A stretch of DNA of 64,000 bases, from the NCBI RefSeq assembly GCF_905221025.1, contig NZ_CAJNBL010000028.1:33603-97602 (forward strand), in the 5' to 3' direction. The DNA is from Candidatus Nitrotoga fabula. GTDB lineage: Bacteria > Pseudomonadota > Gammaproteobacteria > Burkholderiales > Gallionellaceae. A model generated the notes under the pieces. It was not told the origin of the DNA and searched no databases. It saw only the letters and a list, made by a program, of their open reading frames with translations. Position 1 is the first letter of the stretch. Each line of letters begins with the position of its first letter. Below are positions 7,067 through 16,778 of this stretch, in pieces. The position numbers and the translations under genes were made by a program.

Positions 7067-7866
7067 CGGTGATTTCTCCTAAAGAATTGGCAGGTTGAAT
7101 GAAGCATACGCTGGCATTTGAATGCGCTACTTCAATGCGGATATGATATATGCTATCAAATGACAATAGAAATTAATATCGTTTGGTCAATCATTTCTAT
7201 CTGTACGTTCAAATTGGATAAATCAGGACATGGCGACCCTAAAATGGCTTACGAATTAACCCTGATATTCCCTTGAACATCGTCCAAATTATACACAAAT
7301 ACTATAATATATATGTATGTATATTATTCCGCAATGGTGCCTTATTGATTTGTGGCATTTCTCGATAATGCATGGTGCTACGCGGAACCCATGGGATCAG
7401 ACAGGGGCTGTGCTTGGATATAATTTTAGAAATTAGTGAGCAAAGTATTAATCATGTGTGGCGCAATAAATTACCTAGCCCCTTTGCCTGCCAGCTTTTT
7501 CATCAAGTTGTTCACCCGGACCTTCTTATAATTTATTGAAATTATGGGATATAAAATATCTGTCTCACAAATTTCAGCTATAAATGCTTAGGTAGGGACG
7601 CAGAGATAATGCACAGGAAGAAAATAGCGCCCAAATCTTGACTGAATAGCCTGACAAGAAGTTCGCAAGAATTAGCAGGAAAGTTCCACGAACACGCGGA
7701 AATGCATATGAAAAAAGGCCAACGGATAACCGTTGAACTTTAAAATTGGCGGTGTTGCGACGAACCAACACAGCCGCTGTGGGTTGTAATGGGCACTCTA
7801 AGAATACATTGGACTTCACTATTCTCAGACCCTAATTATTCCTGGTTGACTTTGAATATCTAGCAG
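7067..7866. other. 800-bp non-coding region upstream of iorA
   Basis: This AT-rich region lies between the divergent iorA and the gene at 7945. An AT-only quasi-palindrome (AATATA/TATATT) lies near 7307-7326. An 81-codon frame on the minus strand (7574-7819) has no recognisable motif and I do not accept it as a gene. Promoters for iorA must lie near 7080-7160, but I see no clear consensus. Confidence 0.4.
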
Positions 7867-7885
7867 GAAATTGATAATCATTGTC
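7867..7885. promoter_or_regulatory. Putative Fur box upstream of the His/Gly-rich secreted protein gene
   Basis: GAAATTGATAATCATTGTC matches 16 of 19 positions of the Fur consensus GATAATGATAATCATTATC, including an uninterrupted TGATAATCATT core. It lies 60 bp upstream of the ATG at 7945, where an operator overlapping the promoter is expected. Iron-dependent repression is inferred. Confidence 0.65.
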
Positions 7886-7944
7886 ATCTATCCAATGCGC
7901 TGATACGTTATATCAACACGGATAGCAAACAAAGGGGTCTCGCC

Positions 7945-8391
7945 ATGAAGCGTTTTTTATTAGCAACTGTACTGGTCACTATTGCTGTCCCGGTATTTGC
8001 TGATCATGTTGGAATGTCAGTGAATATCGGCCAGCCCGGTTTTTATGGGCAAATTGATATTGGCAATTTTCCACGACCAGCGGTAATCTACCCTGCACCA
8101 GTTATTATTCAATCAGTGCCAATGGGGATGGTACCGCAACCGATTTATCTGCGTGTACCTCCAACCCACCGGAGTAACTGGGGTAGACATTGCCATAGAT
8201 ATGGTGCATGTGGCCAACCAGTCTATTTTGTTCAGGATAATTGGTATAACAATGTTTATGTTCCTGGCTACTACGACTACAGAGGTGGTTGGGGAGGCTA
8301 TAGGGGTTACTATGATGGCAGAGGTTATGACAGGGGCGGCCACCATCATCACCATAGAGGCCATGGGAGGGGTGACTACGATTGGGACTGA
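7945..8391 (+). CDS. Secreted His/Gly/Tyr-rich small protein, probably iron-regulated
   Basis: This 148-residue protein has a clear Sec signal peptide (MKRFLLATVLVTIAVPVFA, cut before Asp20). The mature part contains GQPGFYGQIDIGNF and RPAVIYPAPVIIQ, then a central WGRHCHRYGACGQPVYFV with two Cys and two His, then VYVPGYY. It ends in a Gly/Tyr/Arg-rich tail with a run of five His and a closing acidic DYDWD. I recall the GQPGFYG...CHRY-ACGQPVYFV layout from small exported proteins of betaproteobacteria with no assigned function. AAGGGG precedes the ATG. With the Fur box at 7867-7885, a periplasmic or extracellular metal-binding role is the simplest idea, unproven. Confidence 0.78.
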   Translation: MKRFLLATVLVTIAVPVFADHVGMSVNIGQPGFYGQIDIGNFPRPAVIYPAPVIIQSVPMGMVPQPIYLRVPPTHRSNWGRHCHRYGACGQPVYFVQDNWYNNVYVPGYYDYRGGWGGYRGYYDGRGYDRGGHHHHHRGHGRGDYDWD

Positions 8392-8831
8392 ATCAGTATA
8401 ATGGAAACTTTGAATTGATACGAAATCAAAATCGGTTCAACAAAAGAATGGCTTGGATGACATGTTTAAGCCATTGATAGGCCGGTAGGTCGAAGGGGAC
8501 TTGATGCCGCAGACAGAAATATATTAAGAATTCTTGGCACCATCCAGAAATTATTAAATTCACAAATTTACATTCCTTGAAAATGGTGTGAGTTGAAGCA
8601 GATCTCAATCTAATCTGACAATGCACTTGTAAAAGTGAGCGTGCCTGTGTCTTTTATTAATCTATAGTTCGTGAGCGGCCATTTCGTCTTGGGTTGCCCA
8701 CCATTTAGTGGATACTGTCTGTTTCATTTACAGGAGTTTGATCATGCCCGGGTAAAACAATCCGGCCTATCCTGCAGAATTTCGCCAACAAATAATAAAG
8801 AAACACGACCCGGCTAAAAAATCCAGCACAG
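8392..8831. other. Intergenic region, no gene recognised
   Basis: This 440-bp stretch lies between the convergent secreted-protein gene and cca. One frame near 8504-8550 reads LDAADRNILRIL, faintly like the start of an Lrp/AsnC regulator. The similarity stops after about 12 residues, so nothing is annotated. Confidence 0.3.
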
Positions 8832-10076
8832 CTATCCAGGGGGTTGGGCGATCTCCCTGGTTGCCTGTTCCACGGCGATGATCCTGGCCTCCCGTATTTT
8901 CTCTGCAATGGCCTGCCCGTTTTTGCACTGTTGTGCGATGTCGCCAGCATTCACGGTCTGCGCTGCCTGAAGCATGCGCAGCAGGTATCCGGCCTGCGGA
9001 TAGTCGTCCTGTTCATGCCCGGTGCGCCCCCGGGCATCGGAGGCGCATGCCTGCAACAGGTTCTCGAACCGCGCTGGCCTGCGCCATGCATCGCAGTTGT
9101 GTAACAGGTCGACGATGGTTTCCGGACGCAGTTCGCGGGCACGATGTACATTGCCGTGATGGCGTGCGACCAGCAGCCCGAGGTCGCGGCATTCGTTGGG
9201 TACACGCAGACGGACGCAAAGCGCGTGCAGCAATTCCACGCCGTGTGCTTCATGTCCAATATGGCGGGGCAGGATGTCTTCCGGTGTGTTGCCCTTGCCA
9301 AGATCGTGGGTGAGTGCGGCAAAACGGACTTCAAGCGGGTAGCCGTGTTGTGCGGCATCATCCAGCACCAGCATGGTGTGTATGCCGCAATCGATTTCCG
9401 GGTGATATCTGGGGGGCTGCGGCACGCCGAACAGGGCGTGAATTTCCGGCAGAATTTTGATCAGTGCGTTGCATTCGCGCAAGGTGATAAAGAAGCGGGA
9501 TGGGGTGGCTTCCATCAGGGCGCGCGCGATTTCTTGCCATACGCGTTCCGGTACCAGGGTATCCGCTTCGCCGTTTGCAACCATTTCGCGCATCAGTTCC
9601 ATGGTTTCAGGTGCGATTCTGAAACCGAAACGAGCCACAAACCGGGCCGCGCGGAGAATGCGCACCGGGTCTTCGCTGAACGCGGGGCTGACATGGCGCA
9701 GGATTCCTGCGCGCAAGTCGGCTATGCCATGGTACGGGTCAATCAGCCTGCCGTCCGGGCCGCGGGCTATGGCGTTAATGGTAAAGTCACGGCGCAGCAG
9801 GTCCTGCTCCAGTGTCACGTCCGGCGCGGCATGGATGGCGAATCCCCGGTAGCCCGGCGCAGTTTTGCGCTCAGTACGCGCCAGCGCATATTCTTCGTGC
9901 CTTCCCGGGTGCAGGAATACCGGAAAATCTTTGCCAATGGTTAGAAAACCCCGTGCCAGCATGTCTTCCGGCGTGCTGCCTATTACCACCCAGTCATGAT
10001 CCCGCACCGGTAAGCCGAGCAGTTCGTCACGCACTGCGCCGCCTACGCTGTACACTTTCAGGCCGTTATCTTTCAT
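8832..10076 (-). CDS. cca: Multifunctional CCA-adding enzyme
   Basis: It adds or repairs the 3' CCA end of tRNAs using CTP and ATP. The N-terminal class II nucleotidyltransferase domain has VYSVGGAVRDELLG and RDHDWVVIG with the catalytic Asp residues, followed by EQDLLRRDFTINAIA and the EDPVRILRAARFVARFGF motif. The C-terminal half holds the HD-type domain (HTMLVLDDAA and RFAALTHDLGKG), as in gamma/betaproteobacterial enzymes with added phosphatase/phosphodiesterase activity. The start is the Met of MKDNGLKVYSVGG (10076); an upstream in-frame ATG at 10094 is also possible. The reading frame overlaps the 3' end of slt, so the two are probably co-transcribed. Confidence 0.93.
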   Translation of the reverse strand: MKDNGLKVYSVGGAVRDELLGLPVRDHDWVVIGSTPEDMLARGFLTIGKDFPVFLHPGRHEEYALARTERKTAPGYRGFAIHAAPDVTLEQDLLRRDFTINAIARGPDGRLIDPYHGIADLRAGILRHVSPAFSEDPVRILRAARFVARFGFRIAPETMELMREMVANGEADTLVPERVWQEIARALMEATPSRFFITLRECNALIKILPEIHALFGVPQPPRYHPEIDCGIHTMLVLDDAAQHGYPLEVRFAALTHDLGKGNTPEDILPRHIGHEAHGVELLHALCVRLRVPNECRDLGLLVARHHGNVHRARELRPETIVDLLHNCDAWRRPARFENLLQACASDARGRTGHEQDDYPQAGYLLRMLQAAQTVNAGDIAQQCKNGQAIAEKIREARIIAVEQATREIAQPPG

Positions 10077-12006
10077 CGGAGAGTGTTTGCGCATTCACCA
10101 CGGTGGTTTTGGCTGCGATCACGCCCAGACGCTGCTTGAGCGTGCTGGGCGGGTGACCGAAAAGCTGTGAGTAGTACATGGTATTGCTCATGACTTTCTT
10201 TACATAATTGCGCGTTTCATCGAAAGGGATATTTTCGGCGTAAACCGCTCCTTCCAGCAAGGTGTCCCCGCGCCATTTGCTGGCACGCGATGGGCCGGCA
10301 TTGTAAGCGGCAGAGGCCAGCAGCGGGTTGTTATCGAAAGACGAAAGTACCGTTTTCATGTAGTACGTGCCCAGCCTGAAATGCGTATCCAGCTGGTTGG
10401 CCAGTGACTGTCGGAATGACTTGATGCCAATTTTCTGTGCGATCCACTTGGCCGTGGCGGGCATGATCTGCATGAGGCCGGTTGCTCCGACGGGGGATTT
10501 CGCCTGGTAGGCGAAGCGGCTTTCCTGCCGGATCAACCCATAGACCCAGGCTTCGTCCAGCTCATTGTGGCGGATATGGTCTTGCAGTGTTTCCCGGTAG
10601 GGAGCAAGATAGCGCAGGTTGAAGTCGTGTACCTGGGTGGTGCGGTCGGCAGTGTTGATTGCATAGTCATACATCCCGTTTCGGCGTGCGATTTCGGCTG
10701 CCACCAGTAGTTGCTTGTCGTCCAGCTTGCGGGAGGCCCAGGCCCATTCCCGAAAAGCATCGGTGCGCAGATTCATGCGGTAGAGCGCCAGGGTGCGCTG
10801 GATGGCCGGGCGGGCCAACATTTCATTGATTTCCGTCTTTCCAGGCTGGTATCCGGTAGGTATGGCTGCACGGGTATCCGTTCCGATTTCCTCTGAGGCA
10901 AGCTGGCCGTAAAAGTTATGCTCACTGCTCAGCTGGGAAAACAGTTCATTTGCAGTTGCAAGGTTTCCCTGTGCTTTCAAAGCGCGAGCTTTCCAATAGC
11001 GCCAGACGCCTTCACGTTGCTGTTGCGGTGTCATGGCATCAATGCTGAGCTGCACTTCTCTCCAGTTCTGTGCAAGCAGGGAGGTGCGGGTTCGCCATGC
11101 CAGCTGCTGCGGGTTCAGGGGGGTTGAACCTGCCGCCTGGTACCACTCCAGTGCGCGGGCATCCCGCTTGCGCGCAGCTTCATAGGCCAGCCAGCCATAA
11201 AAATAGCCCTGTTCTTCTTTGGTGAAATAGGCCGCCTTACTTTCCCATTGCAGGTAGGCAAGCTGGGGTGATTGCTTGGCAAGCCGTTGCAGTGCGAACA
11301 AGGCCACGAAACGTTGCGCTTCAGGGGCGTTGTCCAGTGGGGCCGCGCCCAGATAGGCGATCGGATCGGTAGCGGCGCTATCCAGATCGGATGAGGAGAG
11401 GGCGCGGTTGGCGGGCAGTTTTCCCGATAGCTGCTTGGCCAGCGTCAGGTTGCCTTCCTCCAGTGCATGACGCAATCGCAGCCAGATGTCTGTTTCACTG
11501 ATAATGCCGCTGGCGATCGCTGCATCAAGCAATGGCGCACAGTTTTCCGGCAGATCGGCATTATTCGATGTCCACAGTTTGCGCGCTTCATGCAGTACCT
11601 GTTCTGCTTGCAGGGACTGGCGTGAACGTAGCGCATAACAGGTCAGATCGGTTTCTTCGCCCACCAGCCGCGGAAACTGGGCTGAAAACTCATCCCATTG
11701 CTGCCTTTTCCCGAGCAGGCGTAACCACTCTGCGCGTAAGCGGTTGATCAGAGGCGTGTCGTCCGGGCGTGCCAGAAATTCCTGGATAGCGTGTGCGGGG
11801 ACGGTTTCCAGTTGTATGCGCAGCTGGTAATAAGCTACGTAGGGCTCCAGTGGAGAATGCTTGAGTTTTTTAGCCATGCGATCCAGCTTTGCCGAATCCC
11901 CCGCGCGGAATGCATCGCGTGCAGCGATAAAGTCTGCATCCTGGTTGGTTGCCGCCAGGGCAGGGTTCAACATTGTGATCAAAACCAATAATGCTGGAAA
12001 ACGCAT
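10066..12006 (-). CDS. slt: Soluble lytic murein transglycosylase
   Basis: This periplasmic enzyme cleaves the MurNAc-GlcNAc bond of peptidoglycan with formation of 1,6-anhydro ends. The ATG at 12006 starts a signal peptide (MRFPALLVLITMLNPALA). A frame extending upstream to 12132 is less likely because it would bury the signal. A long alpha-helical superhelix fills residues 20-450. The C-terminal lysozyme-like domain has GLIRQESRFAYQAKSPVGA with the catalytic Glu, then GLMQIMPATAKWIA and SAAYNAGPSRASKW. Its end overlaps the start of cca. Confidence 0.93.
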   Translation of the reverse strand: MRFPALLVLITMLNPALAATNQDADFIAARDAFRAGDSAKLDRMAKKLKHSPLEPYVAYYQLRIQLETVPAHAIQEFLARPDDTPLINRLRAEWLRLLGKRQQWDEFSAQFPRLVGEETDLTCYALRSRQSLQAEQVLHEARKLWTSNNADLPENCAPLLDAAIASGIISETDIWLRLRHALEEGNLTLAKQLSGKLPANRALSSSDLDSAATDPIAYLGAAPLDNAPEAQRFVALFALQRLAKQSPQLAYLQWESKAAYFTKEEQGYFYGWLAYEAARKRDARALEWYQAAGSTPLNPQQLAWRTRTSLLAQNWREVQLSIDAMTPQQQREGVWRYWKARALKAQGNLATANELFSQLSSEHNFYGQLASEEIGTDTRAAIPTGYQPGKTEINEMLARPAIQRTLALYRMNLRTDAFREWAWASRKLDDKQLLVAAEIARRNGMYDYAINTADRTTQVHDFNLRYLAPYRETLQDHIRHNELDEAWVYGLIRQESRFAYQAKSPVGATGLMQIMPATAKWIAQKIGIKSFRQSLANQLDTHFRLGTYYMKTVLSSFDNNPLLASAAYNAGPSRASKWRGDTLLEGAVYAENIPFDETRNYVKKVMSNTMYYSQLFGHPPSTLKQRLGVIAAKTTVVNAQTLSDER

Positions 12007-12491
12007 GGATGATGCCCTTATATGATGCTCATGGCCCTTATTTTTACGACCGGATTCACATATCTGCACGACGGGTAGTCTTCTTGTTTGTGCTGCAGCG
12101 GGAGCAAAAGTTCTATCGCCGGACAGGTGCATGCCGGATCTTGCCTGTAAAGTCGAAGTGGCGCCTGCCTGGGTTGTCCCGCAAAGGCTTCTTTGCAGAC
12201 TCTGGTTTTTATCATTTTATCAGATCATGCAAACAGTACGTTGTCATGATTCTATGGAGACTACCCGCGGAGGGATTCCATATTCCTGTGACCAGTCTGG
12301 GAGTGCGCGAGCCAGGCAGCAGAACAGGGAACTCAGCGTCGCCCGTTCGGCCTGTGTTGCAGATCGGTTCTGGTCTGGGCTGTGGTGAATAAATCCGGGT
12401 TCTGGTTCCTCGGAGACTTGGAGGGAGTATACAAAAACCTGTAAAATGGTGAAATGCAAAAATTTTTATCCACCAAGGCAAGGGAAACAGC
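12007..12491. other. Divergent spacer between slt and fbp
   Basis: This 485-bp non-coding region must contain the promoters of both genes. I see no riboswitch class or clear sigma-70 pair. Several frames are open but none shows a recognisable protein. The fbp start is preceded by AAGGCAAGGGAAAC. Confidence 0.35.
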
Positions 12492-13496
12492 ATGAGCAAG
12501 AATCTGGTGCAATTCATGATTGAGGAACAACGGCAAATACCGGGTGCAAGCGATGATCTCACCGGGTTGATCGGTGATATCGTTACGGCTTGCAAACAGA
12601 TTGCCCATAGTGTGAACAAGGGAGCCCTGATTGGCGTTCTGGGGAGCGCAGGTAGCGAAAATGTGCAGGGTGAAACCCAGAAGAAGCTGGATGTAATCAC
12701 GAATGAGCTGTTTATTAAGGCGAATGAATGGGGAGGTCATCTGGCGGCCATGGCCTCGGAAGAAATGGATGATATTTACCCGATCCCTGCCCAGTATCCG
12801 AAAGGTAGGTATTTGCTGACTTTCGATCCGTTGGACGGTTCTTCCAACATCGATGTGAATATTTCCGTGGGCACGATTTTTTCGATCCTGCGTTGCCCGG
12901 CAGGAAGTATTCATCCGACAGCCGAGGATTTTCTGCAACCCGGAACTGAGCAGGTGTGTGCCGGTTATGCATTGTATGGCCCATCTACCATGCTGGTGCT
13001 GACTACCGGGCATGGGGTGAATGGCTTTACGCTGAATAATGACATTGGGGAATTCATTCTGACCCATCCGAACATGACGATTCCTGTCGATACTCAGGAA
13101 TTTGCCATTAACATGTCCAATCAGCGCTTCTGGGAAGCCCCTGTGCAGCGTTACGTGGATGAATGTGTGAAAGGGAAATCGCCGGGGGGGCGGGAAAAAA
13201 ATTTCAATATGCGATGGGTGGCTTCCATGGTTGCAGAGGTTCACCGGATTCTCAGCCGCGGGGGCATATTCATGTATCCGTTCGATACTAAGGAAGCGGG
13301 TAAGGCAGGCAAGCTGCGTTTGCTGTATGAGGCCAATCCCATGTCGTTTATTGTGGAACAGGCTGGAGGGATGAGTTCTACCGGTCGCGGAAGCATCATG
13401 GAGCTCAAGCCGACAGGTCTGCATCAGCGCGTGCCGGTGATACTTGGTTCCAGGAATGAGGTAGAACGGGTGGTGGGATATCACAAAGAAGCGTGA
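12492..13496 (+). CDS. fbp: Fructose-1,6-bisphosphatase class I
   Basis: It hydrolyses fructose 1,6-bisphosphate to fructose 6-phosphate in gluconeogenesis and the Calvin cycle. [20 protein letters not shown] lies near residues 48-67. The metal-binding core is [21 protein letters not shown] (about 108-128). Near the C-terminus are [20 protein letters not shown] and [15 protein letters not shown], which carry substrate-phosphate ligands. At 334 residues it has the usual length. With phosphoribulokinase at 35205-36092 it supports an autotrophic host. An intrinsic terminator follows at 13523. Confidence 0.95.
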   Translation: MSKNLVQFMIEEQRQIPGASDDLTGLIGDIVTACKQIAHSVNKGALIGVLGSAGSENVQGETQKKLDVITNELFIKANEWGGHLAAMASEEMDDIYPIPAQYPKGRYLLTFDPLDGSSNIDVNISVGTIFSILRCPAGSIHPTAEDFLQPGTEQVCAGYALYGPSTMLVLTTGHGVNGFTLNNDIGEFILTHPNMTIPVDTQEFAINMSNQRFWEAPVQRYVDECVKGKSPGGREKNFNMRWVASMVAEVHRILSRGGIFMYPFDTKEAGKAGKLRLLYEANPMSFIVEQAGGMSSTGRGSIMELKPTGLHQRVPVILGSRNEVERVVGYHKEA

Positions 13497-13522
13497 CCGG
13501 ATGCTTTTTTCATTGTAGTGTA

Positions 13523-13553
13523 GGGCGCGCCTATGCCGGTGCGCCCTTTTTTT
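13523..13553 (+). terminator. Intrinsic terminator of fbp
   Basis: GGGCGCGCC pairs with GGTGCGCCC (nine pairs, one G-U) around a six-base loop and is followed by seven T. It lies 27 bases after the fbp stop and before the convergent end of ubiB. Confidence 0.9.
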
Positions 13554-13588
13554 ATCCAGCAGCCAGTGTGACGCAGGCGGATATCCGG

Positions 13589-15109
13589 TTATCCGCGAAT
13601 AAAATACAGCACAATCAGTCCGCACAGGACGACGAATGCAATCAGGTTGATTTGCAGCTGGATTCTGTTCTGACGGTTGATCAATTCGTGAATTGCTTTT
13701 GTCAGTTGCAATTCCGGTTTTTCATTCAGGCTCTGGTGCAGTAAACGCGGTAACTGCGGAAGCAGGGTGGCGTAGTTTGGCGCTTCTGTTCTCAGCGCAT
13801 TCAGAAAACCGCGCCAGCCGACCTGCTCGCTCATCCAGCATTCCAGCCAAGGTTTGGCTGTTTTCCAGAGATCCAGCTCCGGATCCAGTTGTAGGCCCAG
13901 GCCTTCAATGTTGAGCAGGGTTTTTTGCAACAGAACAAGTTGCGGCTGTACTTCAATGCCAAATTGGCGCGATGTCTGGAAAAGACGCAGCAATACGCGT
14001 CCAAAAGAAACTTCACGCAGGGGGCGGTCGAAGATAGGTTCGCATACCGAGCGGATTGCCGCTTCCAATTCGTCCACGCGGGTATTGGCAGGAGCCCATC
14101 CCGATTCTATGTGGACTTCAGCCACACGCTTGTAATCACGGCGAAAAAAAGCAATAAAATTTTGCGCAAGATATTGCTTGTCGGGATCGGTGAGTGTGCC
14201 CATGATTCCAAAATCCAGAGCGATGTAACGTCCATCTGCTGCAATCTGGATATTGCCGGGGTGCATATCCGCGTGAAAAAAACCATCGCGAAAAACCTGG
14301 GTGTAGAAAATTTCAACCCCATTGGCAGCCAGTTTCGGAAGATCGATACCGGCTGTGCGCAGGACATCCCCCCGGTTGACCGGAAGGCCATGCATGCGCT
14401 CCATGACCATTATTTGTTCTGTGCACCAGTCCCAATAAATTTCCGGAACGATCAGCAGGCTGGAGTTGCTGAAATTACGCTTCAACTGGCTTGCACTGGA
14501 GGCTTCACGCATCAGGTCGAGTTCGTTGTGCAGATGTTTCTTGAATTCTTCGATTACCTGGCGCGGTTTGAGTCGTTTTGCATCTTTCCAGCTATGTTCA
14601 AGCAGATAGGCGCAGGTGTCCAGTAGCGCGATGTCATGCGAAATAATGTCCGCAATTCCAGGGCGCAGGATTTTAACCGCCACTTCCCGTCCGTCATGCA
14701 GCACGGCAAAATGCACTTGCGCTACGGAGGCGCTGGCAACAGGAGTTTCTTCAAAAGTGCGGAAAACTTCGCCAAGTTTTTTTTTGTAGGCGGATTCCAG
14801 CAGAAATATAGCCTGGGCGGAAGAAAATGGCGGAACCTGGTCTTGCAGTTTTGCGAGTTCGTCTGCGATGTCGGTTGGCATCAGGTCTCGACGAGTGGAA
14901 AGCATTTGTCCGAACTTGACGAAGATAGGTCCCAGGCTTTCCAGCGCAAGGCGCAGTCTTTCGGCGAGTGGGGAGGAATTTTTTCGCGTAAAGAGCAGCA
15001 GATTGATGGTGGCTGGCAGCCAGCGCGTTCGTGCGTGGGGAAGCAGAAATTCATCCAGGCCGAAGCGCAGCACGACAAAAATTATTTTCAGCAGGCGTAT
15101 CAGGCGCAT
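13589..15109 (-). CDS. ubiB: UbiB family atypical kinase for ubiquinone biosynthesis
   Basis: It is required for aerobic ubiquinone formation and is thought to use ATPase activity to release membrane-bound intermediates to the Ubi complex. The KxGQ motif appears as [16 protein letters not shown] (about residues 62-77). [11 protein letters not shown] carries the kinase Lys, [10 protein letters not shown] the catalytic HAD, and IALDFGIMG the metal-binding DFG. A hydrophobic C-terminal segment ([16 protein letters not shown]) anchors it in the membrane. At 506 residues it is of normal length. It is the last gene of the minus-strand ubiquinone operon. Confidence 0.94.
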   Translation of the reverse strand: MRLIRLLKIIFVVLRFGLDEFLLPHARTRWLPATINLLLFTRKNSSPLAERLRLALESLGPIFVKFGQMLSTRRDLMPTDIADELAKLQDQVPPFSSAQAIFLLESAYKKKLGEVFRTFEETPVASASVAQVHFAVLHDGREVAVKILRPGIADIISHDIALLDTCAYLLEHSWKDAKRLKPRQVIEEFKKHLHNELDLMREASSASQLKRNFSNSSLLIVPEIYWDWCTEQIMVMERMHGLPVNRGDVLRTAGIDLPKLAANGVEIFYTQVFRDGFFHADMHPGNIQIAADGRYIALDFGIMGTLTDPDKQYLAQNFIAFFRRDYKRVAEVHIESGWAPANTRVDELEAAIRSVCEPIFDRPLREVSFGRVLLRLFQTSRQFGIEVQPQLVLLQKTLLNIEGLGLQLDPELDLWKTAKPWLECWMSEQVGWRGFLNALRTEAPNYATLLPQLPRLLHQSLNEKPELQLTKAIHELINRQNRIQLQINLIAFVVLCGLIVLYFIRG

Positions 15110-15183
15110 GGTAAATTCTGCGGCAGCTCTGCAAGCGAGCGTTCATTCATTTTGTCATGGCAATAAATATCGATGGTTCCTGC

Positions 15184-15756
15184 TCAGGAACCGTTCAAGC
15201 GGTGGATGCGTTGTTCCAGCCGTGCCACATCGTCCCGCAGCTTGTCGGTCTGATGCACAAAGCTTGAGATATGGGTCGATTTGGCAAGCAGCGGGTCTTC
15301 TTCTGTCCAGAATTCTGCCAGTGCCTGTGACAGGACGGTTGCAGTATGCTGTATATATCGCCGGCCGGCATTCGCATATTGAACCATGTGTTCTGCTGCG
15401 ATATCTCCAGTCAGGTGGCTTAGGTCTTCGGCCACATCCCAGCGCAAATGTCGGCTGAGATAAAAAATTTCAGCTAGCAGCGCGGCATCCCCAGCGTTTT
15501 CAATTTGCAAGTAAGCAGATTCATCCTGGACTGCCAGGCGCGGAAGCAATGATGGAGGTATGGTACAGACTGCGTCAGCGTTCGTTGCTTCCGCTGCAGC
15601 AGAAATGCTTCCATCATCCTGAATAGTATAAGAAAAAGAAAATGGAGCGATTTGAAAGCAAACCGTTTTTCCTGCATGGGGTGCCAACCGCTTTGCTGCC
15701 CAGCCGCTTTGTGCGAGCAAGTGGCTGAGAACGGAAGCGGTGGGCTGGCCAAGCAT
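15184..15756 (-). CDS. ubiJ: UbiJ, SCP2-domain ubiquinone biosynthesis factor
   Basis: UbiJ is a lipid-binding accessory protein of the cytosolic ubiquinone complex. This 190-residue protein has an N-terminal SCP2-like fold (FQIAPFSFSYTIQDDG, then ADAVCTIPPSLLPRLA and YLQIENAGDAALLAEIF). Its C-terminal region is helical and charged, likely a coiled coil (DKLRDDVARLEQRIHRL). It lies between the Tim44-like gene and ubiB, the usual ubiE-ubiJ-ubiB context. Its start is two bases after the upstream stop. Confidence 0.88.
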   Translation of the reverse strand: MLGQPTASVLSHLLAQSGWAAKRLAPHAGKTVCFQIAPFSFSYTIQDDGSISAAAEATNADAVCTIPPSLLPRLAVQDESAYLQIENAGDAALLAEIFYLSRHLRWDVAEDLSHLTGDIAAEHMVQYANAGRRYIQHTATVLSQALAEFWTEEDPLLAKSTHISSFVHQTDKLRDDVARLEQRIHRLNGS

Positions 15757-15758
15757 GT

Positions 15759-16607
15759 TTATGCGACTTGCTGGATACCGGAGAGTAACCAGACGGCTTT
15801 TTCATCACGCAGATTTTTCTGCACATGCCAGATTTCATCAAAATTCTCAGATGGCCCGTTGTTTTCACGCAATTGGCCGGTCATGCGCACACTGGCGATG
15901 GCATAGCCATTTTCATTGGCGACCTCGATAATCTGGGTATCAATCGAGAGCACATCCGTTTTTTGCGGAGCATCGCCACGTTCCTGTAATTGCAGGGAAA
16001 TTTCTGCGAACATTTCCGGAGTGGTATATTCACGAATATCGTTCAGATCCTTGCGGTCATTTGCGGCCTGCAGTCGTATGAATGAAGTTTTGGCGCTGCG
16101 CAGGAACGCTTCTACCGGGAAATCTGCAGGGATATTGCCGCTAGTACGTGTCTGATGATATTGCGGTGCAGCGGCCTGTCCTGAAAATGAGGGCTGTGCC
16201 GATTCCCGCTGGAAGCTGGAAGCACTGCTGCCGGCATATTGCACTGCAGGCTGCTGTGCTTTACGGAAGCGGGAAACCAGAAACATGATCAGGCCTGCTG
16301 CAAGAAGCGCTAGCAGAATACCGCCTATTGCGCCGCCCAGGCTGCCCAGACCGCCGGCAAACATTGCGCCCAGGCCGGCACCGATTGCCAGACCGGCCAA
16401 AGGGCCAAGCCATTTATTGCCTGCCGCAGGTGCGGCCGGATTGGAGGGAGCGGGTGCTGCGGAGGGCGATTTTGGTGTCTGTTGCGGGCTTACTGCACGC
16501 TGGTGGCCAATGTTTCCGCCCCCTCCCATGCGCTTGGCTTCGGCGCTAACCGTTAACATGGGAAGACTGATCAATGCGAGAGCAAACAACATCAGAAAAC
16601 GTTTCAT
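15759..16607 (-). CDS. Tim44-like domain membrane protein
   Basis: This 282-residue protein has a signal-like N-terminus (MKRFLMLFALALISLPMLTV), then an Ala/Pro-rich linker. A Gly/Ala/Leu-rich membrane segment follows (roughly residues 66-112, including GAIGGILLALLAAGLIMFLV). The C-terminal Tim44-like domain contains FPVEAFLRSAKTSFIRLQAA and YTTPEMFAEISLQLQERG. The bacterial role is not settled. Its place inside the ubiE-ubiJ-ubiB operon suggests a link to membrane or quinone biology. Confidence 0.85.
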   Translation of the reverse strand: MKRFLMLFALALISLPMLTVSAEAKRMGGGGNIGHQRAVSPQQTPKSPSAAPAPSNPAAPAAGNKWLGPLAGLAIGAGLGAMFAGGLGSLGGAIGGILLALLAAGLIMFLVSRFRKAQQPAVQYAGSSASSFQRESAQPSFSGQAAAPQYHQTRTSGNIPADFPVEAFLRSAKTSFIRLQAANDRKDLNDIREYTTPEMFAEISLQLQERGDAPQKTDVLSIDTQIIEVANENGYAIASVRMTGQLRENNGPSENFDEIWHVQKNLRDEKAVWLLSGIQQVA

Positions 16608-16778
16608 GGACTACCTCTTAATAATAGTTAACAACAAAAAGCGGTTTGAGGATCGGGAAAATGCCCGGGTGCCTGGAACGGTTAAATTATATATGAATTT
16701 CAAAAAAACCAGCCAGGCAAAGAAGGCTGAATATTTTCGCGCGTTCCTGGATTCAGCAGGAAACAGCGAGTGACCGGG

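Noticed and set aside
7574..7819. 81-codon minus-strand ORF
   Set aside because: No ribosome-binding site or recognisable motif is visible, and its composition looks like translated non-coding DNA.
8504..8560. Lrp/AsnC-like remnant (LDAADRNILRIL)
   Set aside because: The resemblance covers about 12 residues and does not continue in any frame.
8933..9944. Several long plus-strand ORFs opposite cca
   Set aside because: They are shadows of the high-GC cca gene, which has clear family motifs.
12240..12420. Structured RNA or riboswitch before fbp
   Set aside because: No conserved riboswitch core could be matched by eye. A covariance-model search would be needed to go further.
12333..13625. 430-codon minus-strand ORF opposite fbp
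   Set aside because: It is antisense to the unmistakable fbp frame and has no recognisable domain.
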